DNA from: Novosphingobium sp.
Lineage (GTDB): Bacteria; Pseudomonadota; Alphaproteobacteria; Sphingomonadales; Sphingomonadaceae
NCBI RefSeq assembly: GCF_025351285.1
Contig: NZ_JANXWG010000121.1
Span: 1 to 56,954, forward strand
Length of the DNA: 56,954 nt
Direction: 5' to 3'
Part shown: positions 18,025 to 27,239 of the stretch, piece by piece
Layout: each line of letters begins with the position of its first letter
Position numbering within the stretch: position 1 is the first letter of the stretch
The notes under the pieces: model-generated
Database searches by the model: none
The model's input: only the letters and a program-made list of their open reading frames with translations
What the model was told of the DNA's origin: nothing
Translations under genes and position numbers: made by a program

Positions 18025-19212
18025 ATGCCAGGCACGATCGATCTCATGACCAGAACCCTGCCCGAAGAAGCGCAGGATGATCTTCAGTCGCGCGGCTACA
18101 GCCGCCGCGACATGGCGCGGCTGGCAACGGTGTTCGGCGTGGGGGCGATGGCTGCCAGCGTCGGGCGCCCGGCATGGGCGTCGGGGGGCGTGCCCGATCC
18201 GGCGCCCACCGCCAAGACGCGCATCGGCGCCAACGAATGCTGGACCGGGCCGCTGATGCCCGGCCGCGTTGCGGCGCAAATGATGGTCGAACACGGCAAC
18301 CGCTATTCGCCCAAGGACGAACGCGGCGATTTCATCAAGGCGGTAATGGCGGTCGAAGGCGTACCTTACGACCATGTCGCGCCATGGCCGGGATCGAGCG
18401 ACCCGCTGTCGCGCGCGGTGGTCAGCTACTGTTCGCCCACGCGCGGCCTGGTCACGGCCGACCCGACGTTCGAGCTGGCCGGCCGCACTGCCGAGTGGGT
18501 GGGCGCCCCGGTCAAGCGCGTGCCGCTGACCAGAGACTTCCGCCACGACGTGAAGGCGATGCTGGCGGCCGATCCCAACGCCGGGCTTTACTACATCTGC
18601 ACCCCCAACAACCCCACCGGCACGATCACCCCGCTGGAAGACATCGAGTGGCTGATCGCGCACAAGCCCGAAGGCTCGATGGTGCTGGTGGATGAAGCCT
18701 ATACGCACTTCGCCGGGGTGCCGGTCGCGTCATCGTTCGCGGTCAAGTACAAGGACGTGATCGTGATGCGCACGTTTTCGAAGATCTTCGGGATGGCGGG
18801 GCTGCGGATGGGCTTCATCATGACCCAGCCGGCAAACATCGCCAAAATGATGCGCTATGATGGCGGGATGCAATCGGGCGCGCTGCCCTTGCCCTCGCTC
18901 GCCTGCGCCACCGCCAGCCTGACCGCCGCCACGCTGATTGCGCAGCGCAAGGCCGAAATGGAAGCCGCGCGTGGCTACACGCTCGATCACCTGAAAAAGC
19001 GAGGGCTGACGGTTGTGCCTACCAACGCCAACATGATCATGATCGACTGGAAGACCAAGCCGGCCAAGGACGTGCAAGCCGCCTTCCGCACGCAGAGCGT
19101 CGAGATCGGGCGTTCGTGGCCGATCTGGCCTACGGTCAGCCGCATCACGGTCGGCTCCATGGAAGACATGCAGAACTTCGCGATCGCGCTCGACAAGGTG
19201 TGGACCGCCTGA
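18025..19212 (+). CDS. PLP aminotransferase (HisC-like) with Tat-type signal
   Basis: A 395-residue class I/II aminotransferase, closest in style to histidinol-phosphate aminotransferases. PLP residues are visible: TPNNPTGT, LVDEAYTHF, and K253 in MRTFSKIFGMAGLRMGF, the Schiff-base lysine. The N-terminus has YSRRDMARLATVFGVGAMAA followed by GRPAWAS, which fits a Tat signal. That would place a PLP enzyme in the periplasm. AAGGAG precedes the ATG at 18025. It is convergent with a TonB receptor. The substrate is unknown. Confidence 0.83.
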   Translation: MPGTIDLMTRTLPEEAQDDLQSRGYSRRDMARLATVFGVGAMAASVGRPAWASGGVPDPAPTAKTRIGANECWTGPLMPGRVAAQMMVEHGNRYSPKDERGDFIKAVMAVEGVPYDHVAPWPGSSDPLSRAVVSYCSPTRGLVTADPTFELAGRTAEWVGAPVKRVPLTRDFRHDVKAMLAADPNAGLYYICTPNNPTGTITPLEDIEWLIAHKPEGSMVLVDEAYTHFAGVPVASSFAVKYKDVIVMRTFSKIFGMAGLRMGFIMTQPANIAKMMRYDGGMQSGALPLPSLACATASLTAATLIAQRKAEMEAARGYTLDHLKKRGLTVVPTNANMIMIDWKTKPAKDVQAAFRTQSVEIGRSWPIWPTVSRITVGSMEDMQNFAIALDKVWTA

Positions 19213-19238
19213 TCGCCTGACTATCGCTGCAATGCCGA

Positions 19239-19272
19239 ACGGGCCGCCTGGAAGGGCGGCCCGTTTTGTTTT
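19239..19272 (+). terminator. Terminator after aminotransferase
   Basis: A perfect 10-bp stem (ACGGGCCGCC / GGCGGCCCGT) with a TGGAAG loop is followed by TTTTGTTTT. It lies 27 bases after the aminotransferase stop. Confidence 0.9.
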
Positions 19273-19290
19273 GGGGCGTAGGCACAAAAG

Positions 19291-19321
19291 AGGGCGCCGC
19301 CGGATGATCCGGCGGCGCCCT
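19291..19321 (-). terminator. Terminator for the second TonB receptor
   Basis: A perfect 14-bp stem (AGGGCGCCGCCGGA / TCCGGCGGCGCCCT) closes a 3-base loop. On the minus strand it is followed by CTTTTGTG, downstream of the receptor stop at 19342. GGTTTTT on the other side makes it potentially bidirectional. Confidence 0.85.
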
Positions 19322-19341
19322 GGTTTTTCAGCGATTGGCGA

Positions 19342-21918
19342 TCAGAACTTCACGGCAACCCGCCCGTAATAGTATCCACCGTTGATGCCGTAAGGAGAGA
19401 ACGTCAGCGGCGCATCGAGCACGTTGCCACCGTTGACCAGCGTGAAATTGGTCGTGCCCGGCACCAGTTGCACCGTCGGCGGCTTCTTGTTGAACAAGTT
19501 GTTCGCACCCACCGACAGCGTCACCGTGTGCGCGATCGTGTAGCTCGCCTCCAGGTCGACCACGAACGCGGTCGGGATCTTCTGCAGATAGTATGTGCCG
19601 CCGTCGGGTGAGGTGAAGTTGCTGCTCACCCCGTACAACGTGCCGCGCAAGGTCGACGAAAACGCACCGATCGTCCAGTCGGCCGAGCCCACCACCTTGA
19701 CCCGCGGCGATGCGCTCTCGAGGTTCGAGATCGCCCCCGCATCGAACAGCGCGATCGGGGTGGTTGCGCCAACGGGTGTCAGTTGCTTGGGCGCAGGGTA
19801 GATCCTGGTCGCCTTGGTCTTGTTGTAAGTGCCCGAAAGCGTCCAGTTCACCGTGCCCGCCGAACCGAACTCGCTGCGGTAGCTCACCACAGCGTCGACC
19901 CCTTGCGTGCGGGTATCGGCGCCGTTGGTGAAGATGTTGATCCCGGTCTGGCTGACGGTGGGATCGAGCACGTTGCCGTTGGCGATGATCGCGGCCGTAA
20001 CCGACGGGAAGTTGGTCGCCCCGCCGCTGCCGAAGATCGAGCCCGTGCCCAGGATGCGGTTGCGGATGCGCACCTGGAACGCGTCGATCGTCATCGTCAG
20101 CCGCGGCGCCGGGCGGAACACGAAGCCCAGGCTGTAGTTGACCGACTTTTCTGGCTTGAGGTTGGGAAAGCCCAGCAGCTTGGCCGCCGCCGAGTTGGCG
20201 GGCAACTGGACGAAGGCCGATGTTGGCGAGACGTTGGTGGCCGAATAGAAGCTTTCGGCCAGCGTGGGTGCGCGGAACCCGGTCGAAAGCGTGCCGCGCA
20301 CCGCCACCGCCGGGCTGAAATCATAACGCCCGGTGGCCTTGTAGGTGGTGGTCGAACCGAAGTCCGAATAGTGCTCGTAGCGCACGGCTCCGTCCAGCTT
20401 CAGGTTCTCGACCGGCTCCATCGCGACGTTGAGGTACACGGCGGTGTTGTGCCGCTTGTTCTTGCCCGCGTCCGAAGGCCGGAAGCCGGGGTAGGACTGG
20501 CCGCCTTCCTTGTAGATCGAGCCTGGATCGCCCGAGCCGATCTCGTAGATGTTCTTGCGATATTCCGCGCCGAACGCCACGGTGATCGGGCTAGGCATGC
20601 TGGCATCGATGCGCTTGGTGAAATCGGCGTTGATGGTGGATTCGGTCGCCTTGAACAGCCCGTTGTAAAAGCTGGTCGGGGTGAAATGCGTGTCGATGAA
20701 CAACGATCGGTTGGCCGAATCGAGCGTGTAGATCAGGTTCTTGTCCTGGCCCCAGGTGGCGCTGAAATCGTAAGTGAAGGTGCCGATTTCGCCTTTCATC
20801 CCGCCCGTGATCGAAAAATCGTCCTCGCGGATCGCTTCGCGCGGGTTGAAGCCGTTGGGCGGATTGTTGCCATCGGGGTCGAACACGATTGAACCGGGCG
20901 CGCCCAGCGTCCCGCCTACGCCCAGCACCGCAGACGCGATGATCCGGTCTGGCACCCGCAGGTTTTCATAAGCGCTGGCGATGCGCTTGCTGTAGGTTCC
21001 GAAGCTGTAAAGCTTGGCACCGCCACCCACGTCATAGCCCGCGTTGTATTGCAAGTTGGTCAGATGCGACAGTGCATCGCCGTTGATCCGGTTCACATAG
21101 GGAAAGCCCAGAATGTTGCCGTAAAGCGCCTTTTGCGCCGCACTCAACGTGGTCCGCAGCACGCCCGACGTGTCGGTAACGCGCCGGTCGAGCCCACCCA
21201 CCTGGCTGAAATTGTGCAGCCGGTGGAACATCGTGATGTCGAGGAAACCGTTCTCGCCGAGCTTGAAGCCCAGGTTGGCTGAGGCCGCAGTGGTGAGCCC
21301 GCCGGTCTTGTAATACGAACCCGCGGTGGCGCTGATGTCGCCGCCCTCGGTCTGGTCCCTGAGGATGATGTTGATCACGCCCGCGATCGCATCCGATCCG
21401 TACTGTGCTGCCGCACCCTGTTCGAGCACTTCAATACGCTTGATCGACAGCGGCGAAATCAGGTCGAGATCGGCCGCCGCTGCGCCCTGGAACGGTCCGC
21501 CCAGCACCGCCAGGTTGGCGGTGCCGTGACGGCGCTTGCCGTTCACCAGCACCAGCGTGTGGTTGGGGCTCAGGCCGCGCAGCCGGGCGGACAGCGTCAG
21601 GTTGGACGTATCACCGCCGAATGCTTGCGCGGTAAAAGACGGTATGAGCTGGGTCAGGATCTGGTTTAGATTGGGCTGGCCGACTTTGGACAGTGAAGAG
21701 GCGTCGAGCACCTTGATCGGCGTCGGGCTTTCGGCCTGGGTGATGCCCGATGCGCGTGTGCCGGTCACGATGATCGGTTCGGCATCGCTGGACGTGCTGG
21801 CAGCCGCATCGGCCGGTTCCGCCGGCACGGCTTGCGCAAGCGCAGGCTCCGCATAGAGCATCGCCAGCGCGCAGGCGGACATCGAAACCGCAGTAAGGCA
21901 AATCTTTTGCTTGGTCAT
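19342..21918 (-). CDS. TonB-dependent receptor
   Basis: An 858-residue outer-membrane receptor with a signal peptide (ending EPALAQ) and a TonB box EPIIVTGTRASG. The plug domain has LSARLRGLSPNHTLVLVNGKR and AAQYGSDAIAGVINIIL. A long beta-barrel ends in GRVAVKF with terminal Phe. It imports an unknown substrate by TonB energy. It lies convergent to a Tat-type aminotransferase behind two terminators, so no operon partner is clear. A palindrome cluster lies about 580 bases upstream. Confidence 0.93.
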   Translation of the reverse strand: MTKQKICLTAVSMSACALAMLYAEPALAQAVPAEPADAAASTSSDAEPIIVTGTRASGITQAESPTPIKVLDASSLSKVGQPNLNQILTQLIPSFTAQAFGGDTSNLTLSARLRGLSPNHTLVLVNGKRRHGTANLAVLGGPFQGAAAADLDLISPLSIKRIEVLEQGAAAQYGSDAIAGVINIILRDQTEGGDISATAGSYYKTGGLTTAASANLGFKLGENGFLDITMFHRLHNFSQVGGLDRRVTDTSGVLRTTLSAAQKALYGNILGFPYVNRINGDALSHLTNLQYNAGYDVGGGAKLYSFGTYSKRIASAYENLRVPDRIIASAVLGVGGTLGAPGSIVFDPDGNNPPNGFNPREAIREDDFSITGGMKGEIGTFTYDFSATWGQDKNLIYTLDSANRSLFIDTHFTPTSFYNGLFKATESTINADFTKRIDASMPSPITVAFGAEYRKNIYEIGSGDPGSIYKEGGQSYPGFRPSDAGKNKRHNTAVYLNVAMEPVENLKLDGAVRYEHYSDFGSTTTYKATGRYDFSPAVAVRGTLSTGFRAPTLAESFYSATNVSPTSAFVQLPANSAAAKLLGFPNLKPEKSVNYSLGFVFRPAPRLTMTIDAFQVRIRNRILGTGSIFGSGGATNFPSVTAAIIANGNVLDPTVSQTGINIFTNGADTRTQGVDAVVSYRSEFGSAGTVNWTLSGTYNKTKATRIYPAPKQLTPVGATTPIALFDAGAISNLESASPRVKVVGSADWTIGAFSSTLRGTLYGVSSNFTSPDGGTYYLQKIPTAFVVDLEASYTIAHTVTLSVGANNLFNKKPPTVQLVPGTTNFTLVNGGNVLDAPLTFSPYGINGGYYYGRVAVKF

Positions 21919-21950
21919 TTTTTGGCCCGCTCATTGAGCAAAGGTTGCCT

Positions 21951-22487
21951 TCAGTCGCGTCCCCCCCCGGACGAATTATGGGTAATGGCCGGCCCATCGC
22001 TGGCACTGCGCGTGTGCTTGCGCATCGCCACGAAGCGAACCGGCACGTTCTGCTGGCAGCGCGCCGATTGCGGGCCCGGTTCGAAACTGAGTTCAAAGGT
22101 CCGGACAAAGCCCCGGCTCGCGGAGAACGGCGCGCCAGTGAGCATTCGCACCAATTCGAGCGAGCGAGGACCTTCGGAACGGATGCCACTTTTGCCGGCG
22201 CTGCGCTGCGTTGCGGAATAAATTGGCTCGGCAATCTTATTCGCAGATTGAATGACAAAGTTATCTAATTCAGTGACACGAACGCACAAGATCGACCAAA
22301 TATCCGCGACAAACTCGAACAGATTGCGAGCTTTCAACGGTAAACGGGCAATCTCTACATTCAACGCGCGACTTCTCCACTGCGCCTGATGCGCATTGTT
22401 ATATTTAGAATTTTGGAAATACCCGTTCACCTCGGAGATGCTTGAGCAAACCCGCGCGAATCTTTCTTGATTGTTACAAGAGGCCAT
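21951..22487 (-). CDS. Doubtful hypothetical protein
   Basis: An open frame of 178 codons from an ATG at 22487 (a TTG at 22532 is also in frame). The product is rich in Asn, Ser, Gln and Arg, has no recognised motif, and lacks a good ribosome site. Its 3' third has the look of non-coding GC-rich sequence. It fills part of the 735-base gap between the TonB receptor and tRNA-Leu. I list it because the gap is otherwise empty of genes and palindromes lie just upstream of its ATG. Confidence 0.2.
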   Translation of the reverse strand: MASCNNQERFARVCSSISEVNGYFQNSKYNNAHQAQWRSRALNVEIARLPLKARNLFEFVADIWSILCVRVTELDNFVIQSANKIAEPIYSATQRSAGKSGIRSEGPRSLELVRMLTGAPFSASRGFVRTFELSFEPGPQSARCQQNVPVRFVAMRKHTRSASDGPAITHNSSGGGRD

Positions 22488-22495
22488 GATTTTGG

Positions 22496-22529
22496 TTGCG
22501 ATGCAACAATTAATTGCAGTGCACTGCAA
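22496..22529. promoter_or_regulatory. Cluster of three palindromes, probable operator
   Basis: Three dyads are packed in 34 bases: TTGC-GAT-GCAA (22496-22506), CAATTAATTG (22507-22516) and the perfect 16-mer TTGCAGTGCACTGCAA (22514-22529). The arrangement suggests binding of a dimeric repressor or activator in the gap upstream of the second TonB receptor. The regulator is not identified. Confidence 0.45.
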
Positions 22530-22653
22530 CAAAGGCCGGACATGTGGTTCGACGGCCGATTTTCAGCCTCTGCAAGCGCCTGCAAATGCTCATCTAAGGC
22601 CGCTTCAGAGCGCGCCGCATCGATGCGCGGCACCCTTGTGACTGCGATCTGCC

Positions 22654-22738
22654 TGGTGCGGACGGCGGGACTCGAACCCGCACGAGCAAAGCTCAAGGGA
22701 TTTTAAGTCCCCTGCGTCTACCATTCCGCCACGTCCGC
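22654..22738 (-). tRNA. tRNA-Leu (UAA)
   Basis: On the minus strand the sequence starts GCGGACGTGGCGGAATGG and ends GGGTTCGAGTCCCGCCGTCC followed by GCACCA. The acceptor stem GCGGACG pairs with CGTCCGC, the T-loop GGTTCGAGTCC is standard, and the anticodon loop CTTAAAA gives anticodon UAA for leucine. A long variable arm (CTTGAGCTTTGCTCG) confirms a class II tRNA. The 3' CCA is encoded. Confidence 0.97.
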
Positions 22739-22859
22739 ATTCCGGGCAGCAAAACCCGATAGCGCCGGTCCCGCAAAGGGGCCAGCGCTTCCGGCATGTC
22801 GTAAGTTGGATTGTATCGGTTACCTGCCGTCGGGCGGTATTCAGTCGAGCCAGCCGCTA

Positions 22860-23141
22860 TCAGGCGGTGTTCAGCCGGGAATGCATTTCCTTGCCGGGCT
22901 TGAAATAGGGCACGCTCTTGCCCGGGACTTCGACGCTTTCGCCGGTGCGCGGATTGCGGCCTCGGCGGGGATCGCGGGCCCGCGTTGAAAATGCTCCGAA
23001 GCCGCGCAGTTCGACACGTCCACCTTCGGCCAGGCGCTTGCCGACTTCATCGAAAAACACATCGACCACGCGCTCGATCTCGTCGGCTCGCAAATCCGGG
23101 TTTTCCTTGGCGAGCGCCAACAGCAATTCAGATCTGATCAT
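22860..23141 (-). CDS. ihfB: Integration host factor subunit beta
   Basis: A 93-residue DNA-bending protein of the HU/IHF family. [20 protein letters not shown] starts helix 1. [20 protein letters not shown], followed by [23 protein letters not shown], is the beta-arm and C-terminal signature of IHF-beta. With IHF-alpha it bends DNA at specific sites for recombination, transcription and replication. The length is normal for the family. It is a single gene after tRNA-Leu on the same strand. Confidence 0.93.
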   Translation of the reverse strand: MIRSELLLALAKENPDLRADEIERVVDVFFDEVGKRLAEGGRVELRGFGAFSTRARDPRRGRNPRTGESVEVPGKSVPYFKPGKEMHSRLNTA

Positions 23142-23323
23142 CGGTTCCCCCCAAACCGCATTGGCCCCCGGATTTTGGCCCCCGGTATGCCCTTGTCGGT
23201 AAGTTCCCGCGGGTTAAATCGCAGCCCACAGACTTATCCTGCCAGACGATTTAAACGATTACAATCGCGCAAGCGCAGTAAGCGGCAGAATTTGGATGCT
23301 TTTTGGGCACCTGCCCGGCCAGG

Positions 23324-23680
23324 CTACGCTTCGGCCAAATCGTCGAGCGCTTGCAAGTCCGACCAGGCGATGCGCAGACGGCGCATTCGGACTGCAATTT
23401 CCGGCCATTCGCTCGCCAGGAAACTGCTGCGTTCCTGCGCGCGCAAACGCTCGGCAGCGCCGGCCGAAACGAACATGCCCACCCCGCGCTGGACCTGGAC
23501 AAGCCCTTCATTCTGGAACTGCTGGTAGGCCTTGGCCACGGTCAACGGATTGGCGCCCTGATCTGCGGCAAAGGCGCGCACCGACGGCAGCATCTCACCC
23601 TCGCGGTAAAGTCCATCGAGAATGGCGGCGGCGATCTGGTCGCGCAGTTTGAGATAGACGGGCCGGGGCGTGGTGCGCAT
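23324..23680 (-). CDS. GntR family regulator, YtrA-type
   Basis: A 118-residue regulator. The winged helix-turn-helix is PVYLKLRDQIAAAILDGLY, then EGEMLPSVRAFAADQGANPLTVAKAYQQF and NEGLVQVQRGVGMFVS, typical of GntR. The short C-terminal extension of about 45 residues places it in the YtrA subgroup, whose members often control transporter genes nearby. The divergent POT transporter starts 265 bases away and is a possible target. Confidence 0.88.
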   Translation of the reverse strand: MRTTPRPVYLKLRDQIAAAILDGLYREGEMLPSVRAFAADQGANPLTVAKAYQQFQNEGLVQVQRGVGMFVSAGAAERLRAQERSSFLASEWPEIAVRMRRLRIAWSDLQALDDLAEA

Positions 23681-23945
23681 GGTGGTGTGGCGGTGACATA
23701 ATACAGCGAGTCAGGCAAGGGAATTGCGTGAGTGCGCGCGTCGCAGCATGAATGTTCCAAGAATATTTGCCTGCGCACTGGGTGCGTGGCGATTTCCTTA
23801 CCGATGCAACAATCCCCTTTCGCCCCGCGATTTGACGGCTAGTCTGCAAGGCTTGCCGCGCGAGCCCGAAGGCGGGCCAACCGGCAGCCACAGGCATGGC
23901 AAACCAGGCATGGCAGTACAGGCAATTTCGGGGAGCAAGCATTAC

Positions 23946-25787
23946 ATGGCCATCCAGTTCGACGATTCCGCAGCCGAACCGGGCGCGATCCCGGGCCCAA
24001 TCTCGGGCGGACTGCGCCATCTGGACGGGCATGAAAGCGGCCAGTGGTTCGGACACCCCCGCCAACTGGCGCGGCTGTTCACCACCGAGGCGATGGAACG
24101 CTTCGGCTATTACGGCATGCGCGCGCTGCTCACGCTGTACCTGGCGCAGCATTTCCTGTTCAGCGACACCACCACCACCGGGCTCTACGGCGGCTTTACC
24201 GCGCTGGTATACCTCACCCCGCTGATCGGCGGATTGCTGGCCGACCGGTTCCTGGGTTCGAAGCGTTCGGTCAAGTTCGGCGCGATCATGATGTCGGTCG
24301 GCTATATGGTGTTGTGCCTGTCGAGCACGGGCGGTCCGGCCAAGCCGTTCGCCACGATCGAGGGCCAGCGCTACGAAGTCACGGTCAAGGGCACCGGCGA
24401 CAAGCGCCAGCAGTTCATCACGCAAGATGGCCACTCGCTGCAGATCAGGGGCAATGACGACAAATCGGTTTCGCTGATAGCAGCCGATGGCAAGGAAGCG
24501 CGCACGATCGCACCCGGTGGCTTCGTCGCCGAAGGCGAACGCTCGCCGCTTTATACCTTCCTGCTGATCACCGGTCTGGCGCTGGTCGTGGTCGGCAACG
24601 GCTTTTTCAAGCCAAACATCTCGACGATCGTCGGTTCGCTCTACGCAGAGGGTGACCGGCGCCGCGATGCCGGGTTCACGATCTTCTACATGGGCATCAA
24701 TCTGGGTTCGCTGTTCTCGCAGATCCTGTGCCCGTTGCTGGCGGTGGGCATGGGCAGTTGGGGCGGATTGGGCTGGTGGGCCGGCTTCGCGCTGGCGGCC
24801 GGCGGCATGGCGGTGTCGTGGCTGCTGTTTCAGTTCGATGGCGGCAAGCTCGATGGGCATGGTGATCGGCCCGCAGGCGCTCCTGCTAACCGCGATGCGC
24901 TGATCTACATCGGTTCGGTGCTGATCATCCCGGTGGTCTACCTGCTGTTCGCCAACCTGATGAGCTATGTGAAGCCGCCCGCGGGCAGTGGCATCATCGG
25001 TTACTTCACCACCTTGCCGATCATGGGCAAGATCATGTTCGGCAGCTTCCTGGTTTCGGTGCCGGGTATCCTGATCTGGTCATACATCAAGGGCAGCCGC
25101 ACCGAATTCCAGATGATGCTGGCGGCGATGGTGCTGATCACCTTCAACACCGTGTTCTGGACCTTGTTCGAGCAAGCGGGATCGAGCCTGACGCTGTTCG
25201 CTGATCGCAATACCGATATGTCGGTATTCGGGCTGTTCAGCATTTCGGCCGGGCAGACGCAGTTTTTCAACGCCTTCTTCATCGTGGCGCTGGCGCCGCT
25301 GTTCTCGATCATGTGGAACGGCATGGCCAAACGCGGGATCGAGCCGACCATCCCGATCAAGTTCGGCGTGGCGCTGATGGGGGTGGGGCTGGGCTTCCTG
25401 TTCCTGGTGTTCGGCACGAAGTTCGTCGGCCCCGACTTCAAGGTCGGGCTGTGGTGGCTGGCAGGGCTGTACCTGATCCACTCGATCGCCGAATTGTGCA
25501 TTTCGCCGGTGGGGCTGAGCATGATCACCAAGCTGTCGATCGCGCGGATCGTCGGGTTGATGATGGGGGTGTGGTTCCTGTCGATCGCGGTGGCGCAATA
25601 TGTCGCGGGCGTGGTCGCGCAATTGGCCAGCGTCGAGACGGTGGGCGGGCAGGTGACCAACCTCAAGGTCAGCCTCGATACCTACACCGCGACCTTCACC
25701 ACGATCGCGTGGATCGCGATCGGGTTGGGGGTTGCCTTGTTGGTGCTGTCGTGGCCGCTCAAGAAGTTGATGCACGGCGTTAAATGA
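23946..25787 (+). CDS. POT family (PTR2) oligopeptide transporter
   Basis: A 613-residue proton-coupled peptide transporter. Helix 1 has the E48xxE51R52 motif in TTEAMERFGYYGMR, the proton and substrate site of the family, and the fold has more than ten membrane helices. An extra hydrophilic insert of about 70 residues (roughly 125-195, including QRYEVTVKGTGDKRQQFITQ and then APGGFVAEGERSP) lies between helices and is not usual in short POT proteins. GGGGAG lies before the ATG at 23946; earlier in-frame starts are less likely. Two exported amidohydrolases follow, suggesting uptake of their peptide products. Confidence 0.9.
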   Translation: MAIQFDDSAAEPGAIPGPISGGLRHLDGHESGQWFGHPRQLARLFTTEAMERFGYYGMRALLTLYLAQHFLFSDTTTTGLYGGFTALVYLTPLIGGLLADRFLGSKRSVKFGAIMMSVGYMVLCLSSTGGPAKPFATIEGQRYEVTVKGTGDKRQQFITQDGHSLQIRGNDDKSVSLIAADGKEARTIAPGGFVAEGERSPLYTFLLITGLALVVVGNGFFKPNISTIVGSLYAEGDRRRDAGFTIFYMGINLGSLFSQILCPLLAVGMGSWGGLGWWAGFALAAGGMAVSWLLFQFDGGKLDGHGDRPAGAPANRDALIYIGSVLIIPVVYLLFANLMSYVKPPAGSGIIGYFTTLPIMGKIMFGSFLVSVPGILIWSYIKGSRTEFQMMLAAMVLITFNTVFWTLFEQAGSSLTLFADRNTDMSVFGLFSISAGQTQFFNAFFIVALAPLFSIMWNGMAKRGIEPTIPIKFGVALMGVGLGFLFLVFGTKFVGPDFKVGLWWLAGLYLIHSIAELCISPVGLSMITKLSIARIVGLMMGVWFLSIAVAQYVAGVVAQLASVETVGGQVTNLKVSLDTYTATFTTIAWIAIGLGVALLVLSWPLKKLMHGVK

Positions 25788-25847
25788 ACGGTGCAAGGGC
25801 GTTGCAGTGCCGTTGTGTGACGAAGATTCAGGGGATTTGAGACAACC

Positions 25848-27239
25848 ATGCAATTGATCAGCAAACTGACCGGCACCGCAATTGCCGCCCTCGGACTCAT
25901 GCTGGCGACGCAAGCCGGCGCGGCGAAATCGAAGGGGAACGACAAGCCCGCAGCGATCAACGAAAACCCCTACCCGTCGACGTATCACCCTTATGCGGGC
26001 GAGCCGACCGCGATCGTCGGTGCGACGGTGTTCGACGGTGCCGGCGCGCGGATCGACAATGGCACGGTGCTGGTTTCGGGCGGCAAGATCGAGCGGATCG
26101 GCGATGCCAGCCTCGCGATTCCAGCGGGTTACCGCAAGATCGACGCCGGGGGCAAATTCGTGACTCCCGGCATCATCGACATCCACAGCCATCTCGGCGT
26201 CTATCCCAGCCCGGCTGTCGAGGCCAATTCGGATGGCAACGAAGCGACCAGCCCGACCACGCCCGATGTCTGGGCCGAACACTCGGTCTGGCCGCAAGAC
26301 CCCGGGTTCAGCCGCGCGATGGCCAATGGTGGGATCACCAGCCTCAACATCCTGCCCGGCTCGGCCAATCTGATGGGCGGGCGTTCGGTCATGCTCAAGA
26401 ACGTGCCGGGGCGCACGGTCCAGTCGATGAAATTCCCCGGTGCGCCCTACAGCCTGAAGATGGCTTGCGGCGAAAATCCCAAGCGCGTTTACGGCTCGAA
26501 GGGCCGCGAACCTTCGACCCGGATGGGCAACATGGCGGTCGACCGGGCCACGTGGATCAAAGCGAGCGAATACCGCAGGAAGCGCGACGCCGGAAAGCAG
26601 GAGACGCGCGATTTGGGCATGGAAACGCTGGCGGGCGTGCTCGATGGCAAGATCCTGATCCAGAACCACTGCTACCGCGCCGACGAAATGGCGCAAGTGC
26701 TCGATATGGCTAAGGAATTCGGCTACAAGGTCAGCGCTTTCCACCACGCGGTCGAATCGTACAAGATCGGCGATCTGCTCAAGGCCAGCGACACGTGCGC
26801 GGCGATCTGGGCCGATTGGTGGGGCTTCAAGATGGAAGCCTACGACGGCATCCCCGAAAACGCTGCGCTGGTTTACGACGCGGGTGCCTGCGTCATCATC
26901 CACTCGGACGATGAATACGGCATTCAGCGGCTCAACCAGGAAGCCGCCAAGGCGCAAGGTTCGGGCCGGCGCATGGGCATCGTGATCCCCGACGAACAGG
27001 TCATCCGCTGGATCACGCTCAACCCCGCGCATGCGCTGGGGATCGAGGCGCAGACCGGCAGCCTGTCGCCGGGCAAGATGGGCGACGTGGTGCTGTGGAA
27101 CGGCAACCCGCTGTCGGTCTATGCGCGGCCAGAGAAAGTGTGGGTCGACGGCGCACTGCTGTATGATGCGAACGATCCCAAACGCCGACCTGTCAGCGAT
27201 TTCGAGCTGGGCCAACCCGGCGAGGGAGACGTGAAATGA
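25848..27239 (+). CDS. Exported metal-dependent amidohydrolase
   Basis: A 463-residue amidohydrolase of the imidazolonepropionase-like type, with a signal peptide ending AGAAKSK. Metal ligands are visible: H113 and H115 in IDIHSHLG, a His in ILIQNHCYRADEM, His in SAFHHAVESY, and the Asp in CVIIHSDDE. The N-terminal beta-sandwich segment includes GGKIERIGDAS. The family hydrolyses amide bonds, here probably in the periplasm; peptides or cyclic imides are possible. It lies 60 bases after the POT transporter and overlaps the next gene by four bases (ATGA). Confidence 0.88.
   Translation: MQLISKLTGTAIAALGLMLATQAGAAKSKGNDKPAAINENPYPSTYHPYAGEPTAIVGATVFDGAGARIDNGTVLVSGGKIERIGDASLAIPAGYRKIDAGGKFVTPGIIDIHSHLGVYPSPAVEANSDGNEATSPTTPDVWAEHSVWPQDPGFSRAMANGGITSLNILPGSANLMGGRSVMLKNVPGRTVQSMKFPGAPYSLKMACGENPKRVYGSKGREPSTRMGNMAVDRATWIKASEYRRKRDAGKQETRDLGMETLAGVLDGKILIQNHCYRADEMAQVLDMAKEFGYKVSAFHHAVESYKIGDLLKASDTCAAIWADWWGFKMEAYDGIPENAALVYDAGACVIIHSDDEYGIQRLNQEAAKAQGSGRRMGIVIPDEQVIRWITLNPAHALGIEAQTGSLSPGKMGDVVLWNGNPLSVYARPEKVWVDGALLYDANDPKRRPVSDFELGQPGEGDVK

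Noticed and set aside
23595..24860. A 421-codon antisense frame over the GntR/POT region
   Set aside because: The sense strand has clear POT motifs; the antisense product has no family and no ribosome site.
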